A DNA stretch of 64,000 nt from Lineus longissimus (lineage: Eukaryota; Nemertea; Pilidiophora; Heteronemertea; Lineidae), in assembly GCF_910592395.1 (NCBI RefSeq), contig NC_088319.1:13142001-13206000 (forward strand), read 5' to 3'. How positions within the stretch are numbered: the first letter of the stretch is position 1; each line of letters opens with the position of its first letter. A program made the position numbers and the translations under genes. The notes beneath the pieces are model-generated. The model saw nothing but the letters and a program-made list of their open reading frames with translations. It had not been told where the DNA came from and did no database searches. Of this stretch, positions 1 to 10,363 are shown in pieces.

Positions 1-685
1 TTTTCGAAAAAATGTTCCTAAAGTTCATAGTCCTAACTTTAAACTGACAACAGATTGTCTGTACATCAATTTTGTACCACTGTTATCTGCCCTCCCCCTT
101 AACACTCAGAGTCCTACCTTACTTATCTCGTTACATCACAGGTGTTACTTACCTGAAAGAAAAGATAGGTAAATTTAGTAAGTGCATTCGACAAGTGTCT
201 TATTGATTGTCCGCTGAAGACTAGTAATTTTGTTGCATTTTCAACAGAAAATCTCTATAAAACTAACCTCACATAAAACTCTCCAGGACATAGTTTTTCA
301 CAATCAAAGTTCAAAGAAGTTCCTAAGGGTGATTATCTTATCGCAGCAGGGATCTTCGAATTGTCACTGCAAATGCAAGAAAAGTCTTTTTCTGAAACTG
401 AAAATAAATAGTTCACAGGTCGAGAGGAGTCATCGAAATTGCCACCAGCCTGTTCTAATTAAATATTCACTGCAAATCTACCCATGGAGACCACAAATGA
501 AATGATAAATAACATAACGATGAACGGTTGAATGTAGCCTAGCATAAACGTGACATCGACACCCCTGAAAAAAATTTCTCAAAATAAATTTATATTTCTT
601 TAGTTGTTTTGCTGGATCCCAAGCAACATGTTCACCAAGATACTAAAACAATGTCATTACTAGTCATTTGTTAAGGATTTACATG
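1..685. other. No identifiable feature
   Basis: AT-rich sequence with no recognisable exon or repeat. A 91-codon open stretch at 230-505 has low-complexity, Lys/Ser-rich content and no splice or family support. On the minus strand, 145-170 carries a pyrimidine-rich acceptor-like sequence, but the sequence after it is full of stops. Confidence 0.5.
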
Positions 686-689
686 GAGC

Positions 690-1268
690 ATATGACTGGT
701 GGCCAAATCAAGAATCAGACTGGACCGAAATTTGGCGTCAAGAGGTTATCTGACGTAGGGGGTCATGTGTACCAAGTTTCAAGTTCATAGCTTTAGCGGT
801 TAAGAAACGTGCCATACTTAATACTCAAATGGCCATTTGACCACTGTGACCTTGAAAAGTAGGTCAAATCAAAAACCTTTATGTGATATATCCTTGCTAA
901 GAGAACCTACCATCAGATTGATATCGAAAATGAGCCACTTCAATACAAGTGAGACATCACACTTTTTAGGTTATCACTTTTGGCCCCCTGTAGGCCAAGT
1001 TGAGAATCAGATAAGACCGAAATTCAGTGTGAGAGGTCACCTGTCTGGGAGAATCTTGAGTAAAAACGTTCAAGTTCTTGGCCCTAGCAGATCAGAAACG
1101 TGTCACTGTGAAAAAACATGATACAGACGACAAAGACGGACGACGGACAATGGATGACAGAAGACAGACGACAGACAAAGGACAACAGACGACAGAAGAC
1201 AGACAACGGACGACAACGAACGCCGGACACTGCGGTATTATATAGACTCACCTACGGTGAGCCAAAAA
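690..1268 (+). mobile_element. Interspersed repeat family C, dimeric copy with GAC-rich tail and terminal hairpin
   Basis: Two diverged copies of one unit lie head to tail. 'GGCCAA..GAGAATCAGA..GACCGAAATT' is seen near 700 and again near 986, each followed about 100 bp later by 'AGAAACGTG'. The second copy runs into a simple ACAGACGAC-type tail (1130-1225) and ends in a short hairpin, CTCACC (1247-1252) and GGTGAG (1256-1261). More diverged relatives lie at 31305-31622 and 45960-46093. The words 'TGACCTTGAAAAGTA' and 'TTGGCCCCCTGT' recur between copies. I cannot assign a transposon superfamily. The fixed 3' hairpin next to a simple repeat suggests a non-autonomous retroposed or rolling-circle type element. 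No coding capacity is visible. Confidence 0.6.
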
Positions 1269-1319
1269 TGATAAAACAAAAATGAAACAAACTAATGATG
1301 AAAATGACAAAATCTCTAC

Positions 1320-1604
1320 CGAGCACATAAGGCTTCACAGTGAGTAATTAGGGTTGACACAACTTCGATAACTTCCACCTTTTTTTGCCTCAATTATACC
1401 CCCTTAATCCTAATATTTCTCCATGCAAACTGATTATACTCTTTTTAAACACCTTTTTAACCTATATTTCCACTAGATAGTGTTTTATTCAATGTGTTTT
1501 ATGGTTAAATTGTTTTATATCTATGTATGTATTGTAAAGCGCCGCTGACAATTTAATTTAAAGCGGCGCTATATAAATTCCTTTATTATTATTATTATTA
1601 TTAT
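1320..1604 (+). mobile_element. 5'-truncated LINE-like 3' end with hairpin and (TTA)n tail
   Basis: A perfect 9-bp stem (AGCGCCGCT at 1538-1546, AGCGGCGCT at 1562-1570; 15-bp loop) is followed by ATATAAAT and a TTA microsatellite (1581-1604). A hairpin of this type (TGTAAAGCGC...GCGCTATATAAAT) followed by a short-period microsatellite is the known 3' terminus of CR1/L2-type non-LTR retrotransposons and the SINEs that borrow their tails. The upstream 200 bp look like 3' UTR, with no reverse transcriptase frame. The 5' boundary is a guess. Confidence 0.6.
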
Positions 1605-1702
1605 AAACAAACTAAAAAATATACATCACAATTTGGCTCAAGTTGATTTTGAAAGTATCCTCGAGCATATTCTTACAATTTTGGCTAGGCAATAACCTTA
1701 TA

Positions 1703-1853
1703 CAGTGGAACCCCGGTAACACGACCACTCATGTGACCGAGGCTGAATGGTCGCATTACCGGGGTACTCGCATTAAATCCGGGGACAAAATGCATGATTA
1801 GGTTTTCCCACCAAAATTGTTGAACTTATTCATAAGTTCAAAATTCTCTCTGT
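1703..1853 (+). mobile_element. pogo/Tigger-like MITE family A, 5' half
   Basis: It starts with CAGTGGAACCCCGGTAACAC directly after a TA dinucleotide (1701-1702), the expected layout for a Tc1/mariner-superfamily (pogo/Tigger-like) terminus. The same end, inverted, is found in the complete element at 48983-49137. Positions 1786-1808 match the interior of that element. 1786-1853 also matches 39431-39495 almost base for base, past the point where the 155-bp element turns into its other end. This copy therefore probably derives from a longer parent and has lost its right end. Confidence 0.65.
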
Positions 1854-1875
1854 ACATTCAAATTCTACATTTATG

Positions 1876-2015
1876 TAGTGGAAACTTTTTTGATTTGACA
1901 AGTGCTGTCCATAACAAGGAGGTGTCAATATCACAGAGGTCAAAGCCAATGGAACTTGACAAACTCCTGATCACTATCAGTGTCCTTAATAGAGAGGTTG
2001 CCTTGCAACAGAGGT
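1876..2015 (+). mobile_element. Decayed copy of TA-flanked MITE family B
   Basis: It has the family B landmarks in order: TAGTGGAAAC end, AAGTGCTGTCC, GAGGTGTC, GAGGTCAAA, ATGGAAC and GTGTCCTTAATAGAGAGGTT. The same order and orientation are seen in the intact member at 60892-61051. Several small indels and substitutions show that it is older. A 99-codon open stretch across it (1817-2116) is a by-product of the repeat and not a gene. Confidence 0.6.
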
Positions 2016-3290
2016 GTCATTTCACCAAAAGAAGTTACAAATACAACTTGCAAGCTTTTTTTAGGATCAACCCCCAGGGCCTAAAGTTTTTCTCTCATAT
2101 TGACAATACCTGGTAAGAAAAAATACGCCCAACACAACCTCGGTGAAAAAAACACATGCTCTGTGCCACATTCCTCTGCTCATGTATCCCATGTCAAGGG
2201 TGCCGGCAGAAAAATTACGCTGATAAAAAGACGACGATGGATGAAATAACAGAAAATCTTCGATAACTTGTTTTTATTCAAGATTACGGCATACTTGGTT
2301 GACACCCTTATCGGAAGCTACTACACGTCGCTGTGCATTGTTTAGCAGGAAAAAAAGATATGGCCAATTTTTTGTCGGTGTCGGCTTTAACTTGCTAATT
2401 ATTTGATAAAGAATCTTATCCGATATTATGTCGTATTTTTCTACGCCAATTGGTACCCACTTCTTAAAGAAGATGTCTCATGAAACACATGAAGGATGAG
2501 AGTCCCACTTACATGAAGAAAGTAGGAATACTGGTGAAATTGGTTACTTGGTGGAATATGTTGCATTATTTATGTATTGGTGAATCTCACAAACTTTATT
2601 CTCTGCATATAAATACCCCCTTATGGTAGAATTGTGTGGCACAGTTGATATAGAAATGTTAAATTGCAACTGCGAGTGAGAGAGTGAATGGTAGAATTGT
2701 GAACTAGTCTTTTTATCATATTCATAAGACAACCCCTTTAATGCCTTAACGGTGGAGCGGCAAACTAGTCTATTTTATATCACTATTAATGAAACAGCCC
2801 CTTTATTGCCCTAGTGGCAGAAAGGGGAACTACAAATGAATTTTATTCATGAGACATGTCATTCTCTTTTGCGCTAAAGAAATATTCAAGGCATTTTATG
2901 GATATGACTACGTTCTATGGGAGGGTAAAACTGTACATGTTGCTCAAAGAAAGGAGCGCAACAACTTTTTTATGAAGTATCAACTTTAGTCTATGGTTGC
3001 TATCCGATAAATGATCTTTATCCAATATATATCGTTATATGTTTTTATGTTTTGATTGACAACCTATTCCAGGTTTCCCGTTAGTGAATGATACAACAAG
3101 TGTGAATAAAACGCAACATAGTATATTTCAAAAGCCAGGTCACACCATACTCGGTTGTGGAAAGGCGGCACCGTTTTTCTTGGTCAATCTCCGAGACATG
3201 GTTTTTCCAATAGTTTGCCTAGTGGCCGTTGGTAAGGACACCTGTCAGGCTGCCTGAGCATTATCCTCAGTGCACTGGTTCCATTGAATC
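2016..3290. other. No gene seen; weak degenerate repeat at 2700-2850
   Basis: Mostly AT-rich unique sequence. Around 2700-2850 a unit of about 61 bp recurs two to three times in degenerate form ('AACTAGTCT..ATTCATAAGACAACCCCTTTA', then 'AACTAGTCT..TTAATGAAACAGCCCCTTTA'). No exon candidate survives inspection. Confidence 0.4.
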
Positions 3291-3294
3291 TATA

Positions 3295-3615
3295 TTCTGG
3301 GTGCATAATGAGTAACACTGGGCGAAAAATGAGTAACACTGGGTGCATAATGAGTTACACTGGGTGCATACTGAGTAACACTGGGTGAATAATGAGTAAC
3401 ACTGGGCGAAAAATGAGTAACACTGGGTGCATAATGAGTTACACTGGGTGCATACTGGGTAACACTGGGTGCATAATGAGTACCATTGGGTGCATACTGA
3501 GTAACACTTGGTGAATAATGAGTAACAATGGTTGAAAAATGAGTAACACTGGGTGCACACTGGGTAACACTGGGTGCATAATGAGTAACACTGGGTGCAC
3601 ACTGGTTCAGTGTTG
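3295..3615. repeat. 21-bp minisatellite, subfamily 1
   Basis: About 15 units of 21 bp (GTAACACTGG, GTGCATAATGA and variants), with AACACTGG recurring every 21 bp from 3314 to 3587. Variants are ordered: a unit with GCGAAAA is followed by GTGCATAA, GTGCATAC and GTGAATAA, and this series partly repeats, which indicates a higher-order period of about 84 bp. Because 21 is a multiple of three and the units lack stops, open frames appear on both strands (for example 3267-3635). They encode only the repeat and are not proposed as genes. Confidence 0.95.
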
Positions 3616-3770
3616 ATGACATTAGACAATATCAATGGGCTGATGTTGGTTTATCTGGTGGCAACACTGGGTGTATATTGAGCACCACTGTATCTTTATT
3701 TGGTAGCACAAGGGAAAGGTGAATATTGAGTGACATTCGGATATATGGCAAAACACTGTATCTATTGAGC
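3616..3770. repeat. Degenerate 21-bp units linking the two arrays
   Basis: Decayed units are still visible as CAACACTGGGTGTATATTGA, AGCACCACTGTATCT and AACACTGTATCTATTGAG with irregular spacing. The two neat arrays on either side are therefore parts of one old minisatellite in which two blocks were re-expanded. Confidence 0.6.
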
Positions 3771-4060
3771 AACACTAGATCTGTATTGGGCAACACTGGG
3801 TCTGTATTGGGCAACACTGGATCTGTATTGGGCAACACTGGATCTGTATTGGGCAACACTGGATCTGTAATGGGCAACACTGGATCTGTATTGGGCAACA
3901 CTGGGTCTGTATTGGGCAACACTGGATCTGTATTGGGCAACACTGGATCTGTATTGGGCAACACTGGGTCTGTATTGGGCAACACTGGATCTGTATTGGG
4001 CAACACTGGGTCTGTATTGGGCAACACTGGATCTGTATTGGGCAACACTGGATGTAGGCA
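3771..4060. repeat. 21-bp minisatellite, subfamily 2
   Basis: About 13-14 nearly identical units of GGCAACACTGGATCTGTATT. The main variation is A or G at one site (GGATCTG / GGGTCTG) and one TAATGG variant near 3869. The low divergence points to recent expansion or gene conversion. The core AACACTGG and the 21-bp period are shared with subfamily 1. Several frames are open throughout, including a minus-strand frame at 3632-4210 with a seven-residue period. I treat these as side effects of a 21-bp unit. Confidence 0.95.
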
Positions 4061-4310
4061 AAACAGCAGGAAATTAGCAACACTGGGATGCGATGCCGAC
4101 TGGTTCTGTATTGGGTAAAACACATATTTAAATTGGCAAAAACCAGATACGAGAGAGACTGGGTGCTCATTCGGTAACGCTCTATTTATATTGAGCAAAA
4201 CTCGGCCCATGGGTAAATATCAGACAACACTGGAAACATTTTATAACACAGAGTCAGTTTTGGGTAACAGTGGGTCTATTCAGGCAACAAGATCCAACTG
4301 GGTCTCTGTT
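4061..4310. repeat. Degenerate right edge of the 21-bp minisatellite
   Basis: Fading units (TGTATTGGGTAAAACAC, ATTGAGCAAAACTCGG, CAGACAACACTGG, TTGGGTAACAGTGGGTC) with substitutions and length changes, as expected for the less homogenised margin of an array. Confidence 0.6.
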
Positions 4311-4933
4311 ATGTTGGTTGTTTCCATTGCTAGGATTAGGCATGGTGATATTTTCCTTATACCACCATGTGAAACATAAAATGTTTCTATGCAGCCTGAT
4401 CATCCAAACACTGAATGCTTTGAAAACAAAACTCAGACTAATTCTTGTCCATTAGAAATATAAGACTGGTCATTCTTGAATCGGCTTCCTCGATTTTCAA
4501 AGTCGTCCACAAAAAAACCTCAAGGATTACGCCGGTCATTGAGAGAGGTCGTAGGAATATCTTTTCCATAAGGTCAAGTGACCTTTTTAGCGCTTAGTCA
4601 TCGTGTGATGTACGAGTCGAGATGTGAGCGTGGTTAGATGGTATACAAGCCAATCATGATTGGATTTTTCGATGACATTATTACTCTTTATCGTACACCG
4701 AAAATGTACTGATCCCTCAAGGCATGCTGTGAAAACCATCGAAATTTACCACAAAAATTATGTACAAACTCCTCTAAAATCATGGAAAGTGTCCTCAATA
4801 AAAACCCTTGCAATGAAATGACTTTTAGATAAACAGTACATGTCCTCTAGACATAGGAGCATCCTTGAAGAAAGGTTCGGCGGTACAAAAAGGATAGTTT
4901 GATCACTCTATTCTCCAAGGTAATCTCAATAAC
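4311..4933. other. No identifiable feature
   Basis: Unique AT-rich sequence. Open stretches are short and unsupported. Confidence 0.5.
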
Positions 4934-5201
4934 AGAAGTTCCATGTAGATGCAGCTGCCCTGGACCTTACAGCGCTTTAGAAACCGAAGTAATATGCATA
5001 GACAATGAATGGTAATGACATGACGAAAAACAAAAACAAAAACAATAAGATATTAAATATGACCAAGAAGTTCCATGTAGATGCAGCTGCCCTGGACCTT
5101 ACAGCGCTTTAGAAACTGAAGTAATATGCATAGACAATGAATGGTAATGACATGACGAAAAACAAAAACAAAAACAATAAGATATTAAATATGACCAAGA
5201 A
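4934..5201. repeat. 132-bp tandem duplication
   Basis: 4934-5065 is repeated at 5066-5197 and matches a few bases further. The only difference I see is C at 4985 versus T at 5117. The copies contain a purine-rich block of repeated AAAAAC. The duplication is either very recent or an assembly/replication-slippage product. A hydrophobic 60-codon frame on the minus strand (5109-5291) comes from the A-rich block and has no other support. Confidence 0.95.
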
Positions 5202-7140
5202 AAGGCTGTGTTGGTCAGAACCACCAAGGTGACCTTGATATGTAGGTTCCACAATGACAGCATAGAACCAATTGATTATTTTCTGCCTCATTTTCTGCAG
5301 ATTTCCTCACGAAATATGATGGCCAGTCAGACGCCATCGTCCCCTGAGGAATGTCTCTGCTGCAGACATCCAGTAAAATAATAAGACGATATGAATCAGA
5401 ATTTGCAAAAATTGCAACCAGGGGAAAGTATTCCTTTAGTGTGTTTCGAGGATTTTGAGCCAGGCTTTGTTCACAACTTCAGCAAGGACAAGGGCATAGA
5501 CTAAATGTGCAAAATTAATATCCAACTAACACCGCTGTACGGTTTCTGTTGGAGGGGATGCTGTCCCAAAATGCCTCTTTAGAATACAGAATAGGAATGA
5601 CAATAAGGATGCAATGAATAAAACCCTTCTAGGGTGTATCAACACCTGAATGCACAATTAAATATTATAACTGATAACTTGAAATGATACAGACCTGGCA
5701 AATTTTCATTTCTAAGGCTAATGGTCCCTAATGTGGTTATCACCCCCTTTTGATAAGGGGCCACACTTTGTGATAGCACCTTGACAATACCCTTAGAAAG
5801 GGACACAAAGGGTCCAGGGTGATATCAGGTTTGCAAATAGAATAATTGCCTCTAAGTGCTCAGCAGTTATTGATAATTATGGTAATGTTCTCGCCCTAGG
5901 GAGAGGGGCAAAATGGGAAGAGGGGCCAAGTGGATGTGGTCAAAAGTTGGTAAACAGACTGTTTGCCTTCAGCAGGGGTTGTTAAAAATGCTCTTTATGA
6001 CAGACAGATTGACAGGAATCTAACGGTCAGATGTCACCCAATCATGGCACTGACTGATGCCGAAATGCGATATGATGAGTTACCGATGGCCCTTTTAAGA
6101 GAAAAAGGGTTTCAGTCTCTCAGGACAAGGACCTCCCCTATTCAGAAGGGCGTATTCAATAGGAAAGTTGAAAATATTATCAGCCCTTTTCACTGGAGGC
6201 AGTAGTCATCCTCAGACATATCACTCATCAACACTGGGATAATAAAATAAGGGATACAATAATGAGAGTCTGATTTGTGAGTGGCAGCATCAGTTAGTTT
6301 GTCACTAGGGAAATTTATGCAAAAGGTTGGTGAAGTAGGATTGACTGGGACGCCCAAGTAGAAGGATACATAGGTGTTGGACTGTGCCAGGCCAAATCTA
6401 TTTAGCTCTGAAAGCATTTGTGTTGGCTGACATGACTGTAACACTAGGTTACTGACAAATAAATTGAGGACTAGAAGGCGGATCCCTGTTCTTGGAACCT
6501 ATAAGTCGAAACATTTTTAGAAGGTGATTTAAATTGTAAATTTATGTAACAACATCTTACGCTTAGTCCATAAAGAGTTAGCCCCTCAGTTGCTGCCTTC
6601 AGATTATGAAAATATCATTCCTGTGTCGCACCAAGGGATCAACTGACTGACAGGGATTCCCAATCTCCACCAACTTTATTATTCATTTAGTGTATTATAT
6701 TAATTCACTAGCGCCTAGCCTAGCTTCCAGTTCTAATTTGCATTGTATGCAACTCCCATAGCCCTGAGGTTAATTTCATTGCATGGAATTATATTAGGGA
6801 AATCATTGCGGGTAACACTGTATACCTTCAGGGATATGTCCCACAGATTGTGTTTACTTTATAGGGCACATTTTTTTTGTATTTGATGCTGTAGAGTATG
6901 CATGAATTTCTATTTTGGTTCAACAGGCATGACAGGCCATCACCATCTACACCACCAAGTTTCTGACATTCGTCATAGACTCTATTTTGCTACAGGAGTA
7001 CACAAGTATGTTTCACAAATACCCTGAGATGGCGCATAACACACCAACAATACACTTACACCTACATGTATGCATGAACACGTTCCCTTAAAAATTATTT
7101 CTAAATCTATCTCATGATTCCTTTTCAGGGTCCGGAGTCC
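5202..7140. other. No identifiable gene
   Basis: Long unique stretch. A perfect short inverted pair, CCCCCTTTTGATAAGGGG (5749-5766), could form a small hairpin. The minus-strand open frame at 6190-6444 (84 codons) has a balanced composition but no acceptor, donor or family match that I can recognise. Confidence 0.4.
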
Positions 7141-7144
7141 ACCA

Positions 7145-7216
7145 GCAGTCGAACCCAAGACCTTCAGGTTATGAGATTGATGCCCGTTACTCCAATGACA
7201 ACCACTCTCTGATCAC
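7145..7216 (-). pseudogene. tRNA-Met-like relic (pseudogene or SINE head)
   Basis: On the minus strand the segment reads ...CATCAATCTCATAACCTGA then AGGTCTTGGGTTCGACTGC. This closely follows the anticodon-to-T-arm half of elongator tRNA-Met: anticodon CAT is at 7171-7173 in the expected loop, and a GGTTCGANNNC-type B box is at 7145-7155. The T stem and the acceptor stem do not pair properly, and the A-box half is poor, so it is not a working tRNA. It is either a decayed tRNA gene or the head of a tRNA-derived SINE. No poly(A) or LINE tail was recognised after it. Confidence 0.5.
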
Positions 7217-9913
7217 AAAACACTCTCAACCAAGAGACTAGCATTCTTGCCTCATCACAACCACCAAATCCATCCTCAGCTTCAGAAGCATTTTTTCCAT
7301 CCCTATTTCACAAATCAGATTAATTACCGCAGAAATTGGATTTTTTCTCGATAACGAGTGTGTGTACATTTCTAGAATCTCTTAGCTCTGATAATTTCAT
7401 CGTAAGCTCCAATCGCGTATTGCAAATGAAATTATATAATGGTCGTGCTTATTTTCTTAAATGGTTTAGCAGAGCTAACGTGTCCCGTCAACAATGCACC
7501 CCACAAAAATACAAGTTGTGCAATGTCAATGTTGTGGGTATTGCATGAACAGCCAGGATATCTCGAGGGGGGAGAGATTGGTGTTGCAATCAATGGTCAT
7601 GTTGTCATGGCTAGGTTGCAGATTAGACTGACAAAAATTGCTTGTTTGCAAAGTGCTTTAGACCTTAAACATAGTTGTATAGTGTAACAGCTCCAAGGCA
7701 CTTCAGAGTTTCAGTCACACCATCAGAAGCTGAAGGTTACTCCACACTGAATACTATTCAAAAACCAGCGATATCCCCAGTGATGAAAGGACATGACATC
7801 AAAATGTTGTCCTCCGTACACTACTACAAAAATATACGATTTTCAACCAAATATAAAACAATCTTCCCAAACAGTTGGTGATATAAATCAGCCCTCCCGT
7901 ATCAACGTTAGCTGATACCCACTTATTCAACCATTACCTCAACCTGGTACTACCAGCATCAATCTAGTCATCAAGTAGGATCAATTACTTTGGTGCCCCT
8001 AATGGTGGCTTGTATTAAACGGTCCAAGAAACCTCAATCACAAGGGGCTTGGTGAATCTGGAGACTGATCAATGGAAAAGTGAGAATAAGTAACTGGGAG
8101 ATGAATTCCGCGGCAGGGAACATACTGGCCTTTTCCCACTGTTACTAGGGTTCAAAGGATGCAACAACTCTGCGATGAGAGTGGACAGCATTTTGACTGA
8201 GCAAGCCTACCAGCAGGTCATACCTGCAGACAAAGCTACGATCTACTATAATTCTAAAGCCAGCTTGATTTTATCGCACAGTGCTGCGTCAAATGGTTTT
8301 GCCTGTAGACTAGCAATCTTATTATTGCCCACTAAAGTGATAAATATTGCATGTCTCTTCAATATTAATGCACAGATTTCGAAGAGAGTTATTCTGTCAC
8401 TGAAGAACTTTCACTGAACAAGAAAGTTCAATTGCAGAAAAGTTGGGCAATCAATTCACATTAAATCCTCGCATTCGTCATCATTTGTTTCCATCTTGCA
8501 TGTCAACAAGAAAACGTTTTAGAACTGCCCGAATTATACTTAAATGAAGTTGACTTTCAGATAAGAGTTAACAGACCATATTAATAAGAGATGTCAGCAA
8601 ACTATAATATCTAACCAACAATCAATCCCGCCATAAAAAACTCAGAAACAATTTGTTGGATGTAGCGGGTCACACAAACTATTTACACCAATAATCTCCA
8701 ATCTGCTGCAGCACGGAAAGCTGATTTTTGCCAAGGGCATTATCGGTAATCTTACGGCTATTAGCCTTGGGACGGTGGTAAGATGGGATAAGACTGGTGG
8801 CAGGGTTTATTTCTCGCACAAAACCACTTGTTTCCCGCGTGACAAAAAATGTCACCGACAGTAATTTTTCACAAAAACAGCCTTCTATGATAGATATCAT
8901 AGGCCTAACCCCTTGGCTATTCCAAGGGATGTCGTCAGCAACCTCAATTTTACTTCAGTCGCCTTCCACTGGCCGACGCTCAAGCACACAATCTTCAGCT
9001 CATTAGTTGGCCGAGGACCAGAACAGACTAATACCATAGGGGGACCCAATTAATCACCTCCCGAGAAAAAAGTTTTCTTAAAGAGGGTCCCGTGATGAGA
9101 GGTGTCTTTAAAGAAGGACCAACTACTACCTGAGGGGGCCCAACTCATCATCCCCAGAGAGATAAGATTTTCTTTTTGTGCGACACAACCTCTTTGTCCT
9201 TAGAGAGGGTCCCACATCTGAGGTGTCTCAAAAGATGATTCTGCTGAGTCTCATATCCCAGAAACCCTTACAGGGTACCAATCCAAATAACCGCCAGAAG
9301 TAGTAGAACACAGAACAACACAAAAGCGATTACAGAAGAAGACCAGCTGATAGTCTCACATAAAATCATGGACACTTAGTCTCTGATCTGATCACCATTT
9401 CAAAAGATACCAAGATACCTTTACTTGGGGAGGGAGACGGGTGCCTACAGAGTAGCTCATTCTTTTCCACACTCCCAAAACACATCCTGCTCTGTAGAAG
9501 GTTAAACGGACATGACAGGACATGACATCATTACGCTAATCCCGTAAGTATGTGATTACAGTCTCTACTTATGCGGCAAAAAACGTGATGTGATCCCGTG
9601 GGGCACGTTCTAGTCACATGACCTCTAGCCTCTTAACGACAGTCTATATGTATATTCACCACGCACAGGGTAACTAAAGCGGTGGGGACACAGGACAAAA
9701 CAGAATGTTATGCTCGTCTTTCCAATTGCGTTCTTACGGTAGAAGCTATGGCATGCAATCTATGCTAACACGCTAGCTGCTGCATCGATACATTGCAGCA
9801 CTCGAGTAGTTAATACACTAGAGGCTTTCGCCTATAGCTGATTAGCGCAATGGGATGTTGGGTTTGAACGGGACGACAATAAGACAAGTAAAGAGTAGAG
9901 TATTTCGTCTTAC
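7217..9913. other. No gene seen; presumed intron or flank of the 9914 exon candidate
   Basis: If 9914-9981 is a first exon, its intron starts here and runs towards lower coordinates. I looked for a pyrimidine-rich acceptor followed by an open exon on the minus strand and found none I would defend. A weak repeat (GAGGGTCCC..GAGGTGTCT) occurs twice near 9085-9110 and 9200-9225. Confidence 0.35.
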
Positions 9914-9981
9914 CTATTCAAAGCAATCTGGTCCAGGAGGCCACAAAGCCATGAGGAAGAGGAGGAGGATGTCCCCGCCAT
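9914..9981 (-). CDS. Candidate first coding exon, unidentified protein (Ser-rich start)
   Basis: On the minus strand an ATG at 9981 in good context (ACAATGG) opens a 68-nt frame whose product begins MAGTSSSSSSWLCGLL and continues DQIALN. It ends at AATAG followed by GTAAGAC, a near-consensus splice donor, leaving phase 2. The 5' leader has a tiny upstream frame of three codons. An exact RFX X-box sits 91 bp upstream (10073-10086), a spacing typical of ciliary genes in animals. Codons use all third bases and the composition differs from the AT-rich surroundings. I do not recognise the protein, and no second exon was found in the 9.9 kb downstream. Its status as an exon is inferred from start, donor and promoter context; the ciliary role is a weaker inference from the X-box alone. 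Confidence 0.5.
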
Positions 9982-10072
9982 TGTTTTGGGTAAATCTTAC
10001 ACCAACATCACGGAAAATGAAATTTTAACTGCTTACATAGATCAAAGATGAATTTATCTTTCAATATGAATT

Positions 10073-10086
10073 GTTACCATAGCAAC
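10073..10086. promoter_or_regulatory. RFX X-box
   Basis: GTTACCATAGCAAC fits the 14-base X-box consensus GTHNYYATRRNAAC at every position. RFX factors bind this site and drive ciliary genes across animals. It lies 91 bp upstream of the minus-strand ATG at 9981. A second site with one mismatch is at 10350-10363. Confidence 0.5.
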
Positions 10087-10349
10087 AACGTAGTAAAAAT
10101 GAAAAAAATTGTAATCGCGAGCGTTTAATTCTGCAACAAAGGTTTTGTTTCTGAGAGCTGTGCTCCACTTCAGTTATTCTGATGATTATGATTGGATCGT
10201 GTAGGTTTTTTTTCAAAAAGAACGACTTTTGAAGGGATGTGTAAAAATCGTTCCCTGAGATAACATCGAGATTAAGATTATAAGAATGAATGATTCTTCG
10301 TTTCAAGAACAATCATCGGAATGAAATGTGAATGAGGTGGCGTCATTGG

Positions 10350-10363
10350 GTTGTCGTAGAAAC
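10350..10363. promoter_or_regulatory. Near-match X-box
   Basis: GTTGTCGTAGAAAC matches the X-box consensus at 13 of 14 positions (G for A at position 7). It lies 143 bp upstream of a plus-strand ATG at 10506 that opens 118 codons, which would make 10.0-10.5 kb a two-way promoter. That frame has no family match, so this is weak. Confidence 0.25.

Noticed and set aside
3295-4060. CRISPR-like regular array
   Set aside because: Units are contiguous with no unique spacers, there are no cas genes, and the DNA is clearly eukaryotic in character.
3267-4210. Long open frames across the 21-bp minisatellite on both strands
   Set aside because: They exist in several frames at once, encode only the repeat and follow from a stop-free unit whose length is a multiple of three.
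5109-5291. Hydrophobic 60-residue frame resembling a membrane protein
   Set aside because: It results from an A-rich block inside a duplicated segment and has no other support.
9829-9880. tRNA-like TAGCGCAATGGG with GGGTTTGAAC
   Set aside because: The two boxes are about 15 bp apart, far too close for a tRNA, and no stems form.
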